This document shows, piece after piece, positions 7,427-14,538 of a stretch of DNA of 50,102 nt. Below the pieces are notes generated by a model, which was given only the letters and a program-made list of their open reading frames with translations, was not told where the DNA came from and did not search any database. The DNA comes from a bacterium (GTDB lineage: Bacteria > Campylobacterota > Campylobacteria > Campylobacterales > Sulfurovaceae), in the NCBI GenBank assembly GCA_018822805.1, contig JAHJJU010000004.1:1-50102 (forward strand), written 5' to 3'. The translations under genes and the position numbers were made by a program. The first letter of the stretch is position 1; the number at the start of each line of letters is the position of its first letter.

Positions 7427-8671
7427 ATGACCAAATACAACCTAATCATAATCGGAGCAGGAGCAGCAGGAATGATGGCTGCCATTACAGCAGCACGTAA
7501 CAAGCATAAAGTTCTATTACTAGAAAAACTTCCAAAAATCGGTGCCAAACTCAAAGCCACGGGTGGTGGGCGTTGTAACCTAACCAATACCCTTTCAAAT
7601 GAAGATTTTATGAGCCGTTTTGGTCGAGAGGGGCGATTTATGACACCTGCTCTAGAAGCATTAGACTATAAAGCACTTCAAAACTTTTTTAATGAAATAG
7701 GAGTAGAAACCCATGCTCCTGATGGGTTTCGTGTTTTTCCAGTTGGGCATAATGCAGGTACGATTATAAAAGCTCTGGAACTAGAAATGGACAAATTGGG
7801 TGTAGAGGTTCTCTGTTCTCAAAAAGTAGAACGTTTAGAACATGATGGTTCAAAAGTTACAGGAGTCTCTACACAAAGCGATACTTTTTTTGCCGACAAT
7901 GTCATCATCGCTTCGGGTGGTATGGGGTACCCGGTTTTAGGTGCCGAGGGTGATGGATACCCTTTAGCAGAGTCGGTTGGGCATAACGTAACCGAACTGT
8001 ACCCAGCCATGATGCCTCTAAAAACTAAAGAGATCTGGGGTACAAATTGCAGGGCTGATACTTTGGCAAAAGTTGAATTGCGTGTTGATATAAAAAAATA
8101 TAAAAAACTCCATGCCATCGGCGATTTGATATTTACTAAAAATGGAATCAGAGGACCAGTGGTGTTGGATTTTTCTCGTGAAATCACTCCCCTGCTTTCA
8201 AAGTTTGATGAAGTTCCTATGTTGATGAACCTTACTAAAGGAATGAATGAAGAGCAAATTCGCGAGCACTTTAAAAAAGAGATAACCAAAACTCCTGACC
8301 ATACTGTAGCCTCTTTGGTTCAAACGCTTCTGCCTGAATCTGTAGTTTTAGAACTCTGTAAATTGGCTGATGCCAACCCTACCCTAACTTTAGGAAAACT
8401 CTCAGGAGTAGTTCGGGACAAGCTCATTAAACTTTTGGTGTGGACACCTTTGACCGTCAATGGACACGATGGTTTTAAAATGGCAATGATAACCCGTGGA
8501 GGCATTTCATTAAAAGAGATAGATCCCGACACCATGCAGAGTAAAAAGATAAAAGGACTTTATTTTTGTGGAGAAGTAATGAATCTGGATGGTCCTTGTG
8601 GTGGGTATAACTTGCAATGGTCTTTTGCGAGTGGATATTTAGCTGGATTATTAAAAGGATATATTACTTAA
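7427..8671 (+). CDS. HI0933/YhiN-family FAD-dependent oxidoreductase
   Basis: The 414-residue protein begins with an FAD-binding Rossmann motif (IIGAGAAGMMAA, about residues 7-18), followed by the family signature GAKLKATGGGRCNLTN. It ends with the second FAD contact, GLYFCGEVMNLDGPCGGYNLQ. This is the HI0933-like flavoprotein family, which includes the protein annotated as aminoacetone oxidase. The in vivo substrate in most bacteria is not established. The length is normal for the family. It is monocistronic as far as can be seen, with a divergent lipocalin-like gene upstream. The stop codon lies inside copy 4 of the 20-bp repeat. Confidence 0.92.
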   Translation: MTKYNLIIIGAGAAGMMAAITAARNKHKVLLLEKLPKIGAKLKATGGGRCNLTNTLSNEDFMSRFGREGRFMTPALEALDYKALQNFFNEIGVETHAPDGFRVFPVGHNAGTIIKALELEMDKLGVEVLCSQKVERLEHDGSKVTGVSTQSDTFFADNVIIASGGMGYPVLGAEGDGYPLAESVGHNVTELYPAMMPLKTKEIWGTNCRADTLAKVELRVDIKKYKKLHAIGDLIFTKNGIRGPVVLDFSREITPLLSKFDEVPMLMNLTKGMNEEQIREHFKKEITKTPDHTVASLVQTLLPESVVLELCKLADANPTLTLGKLSGVVRDKLIKLLVWTPLTVNGHDGFKMAMITRGGISLKEIDPDTMQSKKIKGLYFCGEVMNLDGPCGGYNLQWSFASGYLAGLLKGYIT

Positions 8672-8680
8672 CAGTGAAAT
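8661..8680 (+). repeat. Copy 4 of a dispersed 20-bp repeat
   Basis: ATATTACTTAACAGTGAAAT differs by one base from copies 2 and 3. It overlaps the last codons and the stop of the flavoprotein gene, so part of the match is coding sequence. Confidence 0.45.
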
Positions 8681-8834
8681 ATTTTTACTATTTAGTAGTA
8701 TTTTATTCTTTCTTATGTAAAAATATTTCATTATTTTTCCTTTTATTACCTATAGTAACTAACAATGATTTTTTACATTAACATATACTGTAAAAATGAA
8801 GCTTTTACTCACAATCTTAAAGTATACTATAAGT

Positions 8835-9224
8835 ATGAAATTATTAACAAAACTTAAAATACTAATTTTAACCCTCTTGCTTTTCTTAAGCTGTTCGGCA
8901 AATGCCTACAATAAAAATAAAGCACAAGTAGGCATAGGTAGTTGGTATGGTAAACGTTTTCATGGTAGAACCACAGCCAATGGAGAAAAATACAATATGT
9001 ACAGATATACAGCTGCACATAGAACCCTACCTTTTAATACGATTGTTGAAGTGACAAACCTAAGAAACAATCGTAAAATTAAAGTAAGAATTAATGATCG
9101 AGGGCCTTACACTAAAAAAAGAATTATTGACCTCTCTTATCTTGCAGCAAAAAAGTTGGGCTATGTCAATAAAGGTGTTGCCAAACTGAAACTAAAAGTA
9201 CTTTATCGTCAAAAAAGGCATTAA
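8835..9224 (+). CDS. RlpA-like double-psi beta-barrel protein
   Basis: The 129-residue protein has a signal peptide (residues 1-24, ending SANA, with a cysteine at 20 that could alternatively serve as a poor lipobox). A single RlpA-type domain follows: GIGSWYGKRFHGRTTANGE (33-51), AAHRTLPFNT (60-69) and INDRGPYTKKRIIDLS (87-101). RlpA proteins are septal or peptidoglycan-associated, and some are lytic transglycosylases acting on naked glycan. There is no SPOR domain, so this is a minimal form. I chose the ATG at 8835 because it gives a clean signal peptide; the in-frame ATG at 8796 adds 13 residues. Neither has a good ribosome site. Confidence 0.8.
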   Translation: MKLLTKLKILILTLLLFLSCSANAYNKNKAQVGIGSWYGKRFHGRTTANGEKYNMYRYTAAHRTLPFNTIVEVTNLRNNRKIKVRINDRGPYTKKRIIDLSYLAAKKLGYVNKGVAKLKLKVLYRQKRH

Positions 9225-9239
9225 GCCTCTACTTCCTAC

Positions 9240-10667
9240 TTAAAACTCCGAAGCCAATACAGCTTCCATCCCCTCTCTGTTTAACAGTCGAATCAAATTG
9301 GTTGAGCCTTGCTCACCTGTGGTTGACCCGATAGTGACTATAAATCGTTTATCCATATCAACACGCTCCTCTTCTAAGATTTTTTTTACAAAATCATAGA
9401 GCAGCTTTGTTGGGTTTTTAACTTCCCCCATAACGAACAGTGGATGCACACCCCAAACCAAACTTAGCTTTCTATGTGTTTTTAGTGTATGTGATACGGC
9501 GTAAATGGTCTGTTTTGGTCGATACTTAGAGAGTGTTTGAGCCGACATGCCCGAAGTCGTAAAAGGAACCAGTGCCTCTTTGTCTAAGTTTTTTGCTAAC
9601 TCTACAGCCGATTTAGAGACAGCATCTGATTTATCTAGGGTCTTAAACGTTTTAAAATAAGGGTAATCTCTCTCCACATCTTTAATGGTATCGTGTAATA
9701 CATCTACAGCTTGCAGTGGAAACTTTCCTATGGTGGTTTCATCACTAAGCATCACGGCATCTGTTCCATCATAGACAGCATTGGCTATATCACTCACTTC
9801 GGCTCGTGTTGGGAAGGGGTTGTCTTTCATGGAACTCAGCATCTGTGTTGCTGTAATAGAGGGTTTATTCATCTCATTGGCTACAGCAATAATACGTTTT
9901 TGTATACGTGGCAATTTGGTTACCCCAAACTCTGCACCCAAATCTCCCCGTGCCACCATTACCCCATCTGAAACTGAAAGAATATCTTCTAAATTAGCAA
10001 TGGCTTCTCCTGTCTCTATTTTAGAAACCACAAAGGGAGAAAAATTATGTGCTTTCATAATGGTATGTGCTTTTAAAATGTCCTCTTTGTTTTGAACAAA
10101 GGAAAGTGCTACGATATCAATATCGTGTGATGCACCAAAAGCCAAATCTATTTCATCTTTATGGGTAATGGCTGAAATGCTTAATTTGGTCTTCGGGAAA
10201 TTTACCCCTTTTCTTGAAGTCAATTCTCCATCATTCAGAAGTTTAAGTTCTAAGTAATTCGTCCCTTTATCCACTACTACGGTCTGAAGGGTTCCATCAG
10301 CAAAAAAGACCTCTTCACCTATATTGACCATATCAATAATTAATGGATAGGAGAGAGCCAAAGTATATTCATCCGATTCATCTTCTTCTTTTGCTAATTT
10401 TAATGTATCTCCTTTTTTGAGTTTGAGTATTCCTTCTATTTTACCTATTCGTACTTTAGGACCTGAGATATCTTGTAGTATGGCTACCTCTTTACCAAGC
10501 TCTTGTGAAGCTTGTCGTATTTTTTTTATATTTGTAGCATGAGTTTCATGGTCACCATGAGAGAAGTTTAATCTAAAAACATTGACACCTTTTGTAATAA
10601 GTGTTTTAATCATATCTAAAGAAGAAGTTGAAGGTCCAAGTGTTATAACTATTTTTGTTTTTCGCAT
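9240..10667 (-). CDS. pyk: Pyruvate kinase
   Basis: This enzyme makes pyruvate and ATP from phosphoenolpyruvate and ADP. The 475-residue sequence contains FRLNFSHGD near the N-terminus, the B-domain, and the active-site segment ITATQMLSSMKDNPFPTRAEVSD followed by DGTDAVMLSDET, all typical of the family. The C-terminal allosteric domain appears complete, so the length is normal. The gene converges on the RlpA-like gene with a 15-base gap, and is divergent from the M20 peptidase cassette across a 212-base intergenic region. No partner genes of glycolysis are adjacent. Confidence 0.96.
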   Translation of the reverse strand: MRKTKIVITLGPSTSSLDMIKTLITKGVNVFRLNFSHGDHETHATNIKKIRQASQELGKEVAILQDISGPKVRIGKIEGILKLKKGDTLKLAKEEDESDEYTLALSYPLIIDMVNIGEEVFFADGTLQTVVVDKGTNYLELKLLNDGELTSRKGVNFPKTKLSISAITHKDEIDLAFGASHDIDIVALSFVQNKEDILKAHTIMKAHNFSPFVVSKIETGEAIANLEDILSVSDGVMVARGDLGAEFGVTKLPRIQKRIIAVANEMNKPSITATQMLSSMKDNPFPTRAEVSDIANAVYDGTDAVMLSDETTIGKFPLQAVDVLHDTIKDVERDYPYFKTFKTLDKSDAVSKSAVELAKNLDKEALVPFTTSGMSAQTLSKYRPKQTIYAVSHTLKTHRKLSLVWGVHPLFVMGEVKNPTKLLYDFVKKILEEERVDMDKRFIVTIGSTTGEQGSTNLIRLLNREGMEAVLASEF

Positions 10668-10879
10668 ATATATTCCTTATATTATGTAAGAAATTATCAC
10701 GCATTTCTCGTTAAGAGTTGCTTCATTTATTTTTAATAACGTATTCGTTACTATTTAGAATTCTTTGTTCAATATTTAACTTTTATTTTGTATTGTAGTG
10801 TTATAATTCCACAATTATCACACAAAAAATTATTTTCTTCATTTTTACACAGTGATTAAACTAAATTAAAGTAAAAAAA

Positions 10880-11980
10880 ATGACATATTTAACTGATCTT
10901 CAACAAATTATTAACGTTAACTCTTATACAAAAAATAAAGCTGGCGTGGATGAGATTTCTAAATTTATGACCTCTTGGTTAACAGCTTTAGGTTTTAATG
11001 ATATCTGTTATGAACGAGAAGAGATTGGTAATCACCACCTCTATATCAGTCCCAAAACCGATGGCATTAAAGTTCTACTTTTGGGTCACAACGACACTGT
11101 TTTTCCTCAGGGTAAATTTGAACACTATGATGAAGATGCAGAGTGGATTTATGGTCCGGGTGTTTGTGACATGAAGGGGGGAAATATGGTTGCCCTTCAA
11201 GCCTTGCGTAATGTCTATGAGAAAACCGGAAAAATAGAAAACATTGACTTCTTATTGGTTTCAGATGAAGAGACAGGAAGCGATGACAGTAAACACCTCA
11301 GTTCAAAAATTGCTTTGGATTATGATGTCTGTTTTGTTTTTGAAGCTGCAGGAGAAAATCTTGAAGTAGTAACCGGACGTAAAGGTGTGGGAACGTTTAC
11401 CATTAGTATCGAAGGTAAAGCTGCTCATGCCGGTGTACGTTATGCCGAAGGTATTAACGCCAATTTAGAAGCTACTTATAAACTTCAAGAGCTTACCAAA
11501 CTGACCAATCTTGACATCGGTACTACGGTTAATGTGGGGAAAATTACAGGAGGGATCGGTGCCAATACCATTTCACCTAACTGTGAACTGCTTTTAGAGT
11601 TACGTTACACACAAAACTCTGAACGTGACCGACTCCTCAATGCCTTAGATGAGATTACCAATACCTCTTATATTGAAGGAACAAAGTCTACGCTCTGTGG
11701 ATTAATTCAGAGAGATGTAATGGAAGCCAATGAAGAACAAGAAATGTTAATAAAAAAAATAGAAGCAATATCTGGGGAAAAGCTTCCAACGGAACAACGT
11801 GGTGGTGTAAGTGATGCCAATATTATTGCATCACAAGGGGTGACAACATTGGATGGTTTTGGACCATTTGGTGATGGTGATCATACCGTTAATGAACGAG
11901 CTTTAAAAAGCTCTTTTGAACAGCGTATCAACTTGATGACCGATATTTTAATGCATCATCAAGAGTTTAAACAATTTTAG
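10880..11980 (+). CDS. M20-family zinc metallopeptidase
   Basis: The 366-residue enzyme has the complete M20 metal site: H70 and D72 (LLLGHNDTVFP), bridging D97 (GPGVCDMKGG), catalytic E130 with E131 (SDEETGS), E155 (FEAAGE), and a late His in GDGDHTVNE. A dimerisation lid lies around KAAHAGVRYAEG. It resembles the carboxypeptidase G2/ArgE-DapE-LysK branch, enzymes that release an amino acid from an amide. It is followed at 33 bases by a RimK-like ligase and then by a second ATP-grasp gene, so it is likely to act on the product of those ligases or on their substrate. It has no signal peptide and is cytoplasmic. Confidence 0.9.
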   Translation: MTYLTDLQQIINVNSYTKNKAGVDEISKFMTSWLTALGFNDICYEREEIGNHHLYISPKTDGIKVLLLGHNDTVFPQGKFEHYDEDAEWIYGPGVCDMKGGNMVALQALRNVYEKTGKIENIDFLLVSDEETGSDDSKHLSSKIALDYDVCFVFEAAGENLEVVTGRKGVGTFTISIEGKAAHAGVRYAEGINANLEATYKLQELTKLTNLDIGTTVNVGKITGGIGANTISPNCELLLELRYTQNSERDRLLNALDEITNTSYIEGTKSTLCGLIQRDVMEANEEQEMLIKKIEAISGEKLPTEQRGGVSDANIIASQGVTTLDGFGPFGDGDHTVNERALKSSFEQRINLMTDILMHHQEFKQF

Positions 11981-12013
11981 ACAATACATTTCAATTTAAA
12001 AGGACGAATAAAC

Positions 12014-12928
12014 ATGGCAAAAAAACGAAAAATAGGTATGTGGCTTTACAGTAATAGTGGTGGAGATGCTATCGGTAAAAAAATTATTACAAAACTAAAA
12101 GAGCGTGATATTAAAGTAGTCGATGATATTAATCTACGTCATGCAACGGCTCAAGGTAAAAACATTATTCATAATGGAACAAAGCTCAATAAATTGGATC
12201 TCTTTTTCTCCTATAATGCAGGGGAACAAACCGTTTATCAAACGTATCTTTATCAAGCTCTTAATCGTATGATTCCCATGATTAATTCGTATGACTCTTT
12301 TGCATTAACTGAAGATAAATTTCAAACTTCATTTGTCTTAAGAAATGCAGGTATAAATACTGCTGATTATAAATTATTTCATCGTGATGAAGCACAAGAA
12401 GAGTTACTTAAAACACTTAAAAAGTGGGGTGGTCTTGTCTATAAACCAACCAGTGGATGGGGTGGTGCCGGACTAAGTAAAATTGAGAATAAAGAGAGTA
12501 TTCGTACTTTAATGCCAACACTAAATCAAATGGACACACGTCAAGTTTTTATTGAAAAATTTATTAAATACGACAATACCGACTTTAGAGTAGATATTGT
12601 CGATGGTCAATTTGTAGGATGTTATGGACGCAAAGCCGGTGGAAGCGATTGGCGAACCAATGTAACATCCGGTGGATCCGTATTTTTACGAGAACCGAAT
12701 GATGAAATTATTGACATAGCCATCAAAGCTTCGAATGCTTGTGGTACGGACATAGCAGGTGTCGATATTATTTATGATCAAGAAAAAGAAGAGTATGTAG
12801 TATTGGAAGTAAACGGAATTCCGGCATTTGCTACACCGGAACAAGAAAAAATGGGTCTGGACTTTAATGATAAAAAAATCGACTTAATTGTTGATTTAAT
12901 TGATAAAAAAACACAAAAAAATAATTAA
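12014..12928 (+). CDS. RimK-like ATP-grasp ligase
   Basis: The 304-residue protein has the ATP-grasp layout of RimK and glutathione-synthetase relatives. It has a Rossmann-like N-terminal half, an ATP-binding lysine and glycine-rich loop (VYKPTSGWGGAGL), and a metal-binding E265/N267 in VLEVNGIPAF. Such enzymes join an amino acid or peptide to a carboxylate through an acyl phosphate, using ATP. The acceptor cannot be predicted. It sits between an M20 peptidase and a second ATP-grasp gene with gaps of 33 and 34 bases, all on one strand, so the three are probably one operon. The active site looks intact. Confidence 0.88.
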   Translation: MAKKRKIGMWLYSNSGGDAIGKKIITKLKERDIKVVDDINLRHATAQGKNIIHNGTKLNKLDLFFSYNAGEQTVYQTYLYQALNRMIPMINSYDSFALTEDKFQTSFVLRNAGINTADYKLFHRDEAQEELLKTLKKWGGLVYKPTSGWGGAGLSKIENKESIRTLMPTLNQMDTRQVFIEKFIKYDNTDFRVDIVDGQFVGCYGRKAGGSDWRTNVTSGGSVFLREPNDEIIDIAIKASNACGTDIAGVDIIYDQEKEEYVVLEVNGIPAFATPEQEKMGLDFNDKKIDLIVDLIDKKTQKNN

Positions 12929-12962
12929 CAAAAAAACAACTTAATAAAGGAACAACAGCACA

Positions 12963-14375
12963 ATGGGCTTAAGCAACAAACAACTACCTAAACTAGGCTT
13001 CTTATACATGGACTATGTCCTCAGATTTTTCGACCACTCAAACCTTAAAGGGTGGCCAAATAAAATAGAAACCGTAACCTACCACTGGAAAAATGATAAA
13101 GAAAGATTTATAAAAGAGGTTAAAAGAAAAAAAATTGATGTATTAATCGGTAATATTCCGGCAACTGCATATGAGACCTTTAGAGAGATTGCACGTGAAT
13201 TGCCACATGTACGATTTGTCCCTTCACTTGACACACAATTTTCAAACAAATCAAAAGAGAACGTTACACGATTTGCATGGAAATATGATTTACCTATTCC
13301 TAAAACGTACATCTATTACAATAGACCAAATGCAGACAAATTTTTACAAAAAACAGAATATCCAAAAATTGTTAAAAAATCTTATGGTCCATCAAACTAC
13401 GGGGGATACTTTGTTCATAAAGTTGACTCATATAAAGAAGCTCGAGCACTTTTTGATGAGAAAAAATATCACCCAATGTATTTCCAAGATTTTGTTCCAA
13501 TGGAAGCCGATATTCGTGTTATGCTTATTGGTCACAAACCTGTATGTGCCTTCTGGAGAAGAGCTCCTGAAGGTGAGTGGTTAACCAATACTTCTCAAGG
13601 TGGAAGTATGGACTACATGAATGTTCCAAAATCGGTTCTTGATTTGGCCGTTAAAGTTTCTAAAGCTGCCAATGCAGAATACTGGGCATGTGACGTTGCT
13701 TATGGTAAAGATGGGAAAGTAAGAATTCTTGAATGTGCGACTGCCTTTGCTGCCTTCCCCTACATCAGAGACTGGATTGGTCAATACCTCATGTGGAGTC
13801 TAAGTGAAGGTCGATTTAGAAAACCACATATGCCAATGTTTAACTGGGAAGAGCTAGGTAAAATCAACTCTGACCTACTTAGAACCATGAGACACATTAC
13901 TTTTGGAGAGTACAAACCTTCTTATGATGGTGCCTACTTTGGTAAAAAGAAAAAAGTATATGGAGATAAAGAAGTTTATCTTCATGAGCTTGATTCAGCG
14001 TATAAAATGTTCGATATAAAACCAAGAACATTCGAAGAGTGGCCAAGTGAAAAATGGAACTACCAAGACAGATTTCCTCTTAAAAGCATTAAATCTATGA
14101 AAGTTCCTGCTCTAAAAAAAGAAGAAGCTCCGGAAGTAAGTGGAGATGAAGCTGCTGCTATGGCAATCGAAATCTCTAATGAAGATTTAGAAGCATTGCT
14201 ACTTTCTATTAAAGGTTTAGGAAAAAAGAAACTTAGCAAAATTCTAGCATACTATGACCATGCTGAGCTTGTGGCTGTTTTAGAAGTTGAACCTAGAGCA
14301 TTAGAAGACATTAAAACCATTGATGCAAAAATGGTTGAAAAAATTCTTGAAGCTTGGAACGACTTTAAGGTTTAA
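12963..14375 (+). CDS. ATP-grasp protein with C-terminal helix-hairpin-helix tail
   Basis: The 470-residue protein has an ATP-grasp domain in about the first 300 residues, with the ATP-binding segment IVKKSYGPSNYGGYFV. A roughly 100-residue linker follows, and then a helix-hairpin-helix-like tail (about 411-470, with IKGLGKKKLSKIL and IKTIDAKMVEKIL). The usual metal-binding E-x-N motif is altered to E257-C-A (ILECATAF), so catalysis may be changed or lost. The HhH tail suggests DNA binding or a protein contact. It is the last gene of the M20/ATP-grasp/ATP-grasp run and is followed by a hairpin. The domain assignment is good; the function is unknown. Confidence 0.82.
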   Translation: MGLSNKQLPKLGFLYMDYVLRFFDHSNLKGWPNKIETVTYHWKNDKERFIKEVKRKKIDVLIGNIPATAYETFREIARELPHVRFVPSLDTQFSNKSKENVTRFAWKYDLPIPKTYIYYNRPNADKFLQKTEYPKIVKKSYGPSNYGGYFVHKVDSYKEARALFDEKKYHPMYFQDFVPMEADIRVMLIGHKPVCAFWRRAPEGEWLTNTSQGGSMDYMNVPKSVLDLAVKVSKAANAEYWACDVAYGKDGKVRILECATAFAAFPYIRDWIGQYLMWSLSEGRFRKPHMPMFNWEELGKINSDLLRTMRHITFGEYKPSYDGAYFGKKKKVYGDKEVYLHELDSAYKMFDIKPRTFEEWPSEKWNYQDRFPLKSIKSMKVPALKKEEAPEVSGDEAAAMAIEISNEDLEALLLSIKGLGKKKLSKILAYYDHAELVAVLEVEPRALEDIKTIDAKMVEKILEAWNDFKV

Positions 14376-14398
14376 TTTTTAAATTTTCCACCATCTAC

Positions 14399-14437
14399 AT
14401 CGGGCATTTCTCTGCCCGATCCCTCCCTTATTTTTTA
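14399..14437 (+). terminator. Probable terminator of the ATP-grasp operon
   Basis: An 8-bp perfect stem, ATCGGGCA (14399-14406) with TGCCCGAT (14413-14420), encloses a six-base loop. A T-rich run (TTATTTTTT) follows after a gap of about nine bases, so termination may be partial. Confidence 0.6.
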
Positions 14438-14538
14438 AGTATTTAATTTATTGATAATAAAATTAACAAAACGCTATTAACCTCCATTAAGGTAACAATC
14501 TGTTAAAATTCCACTTATTTAACATTGGAGAGTCATCA

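Noticed and set aside
7372-8535. Several 70-156-codon minus-strand frames under the flavoprotein gene
   Set aside because: They lie wholly opposite a well-supported conserved gene and show no recognisable motif.
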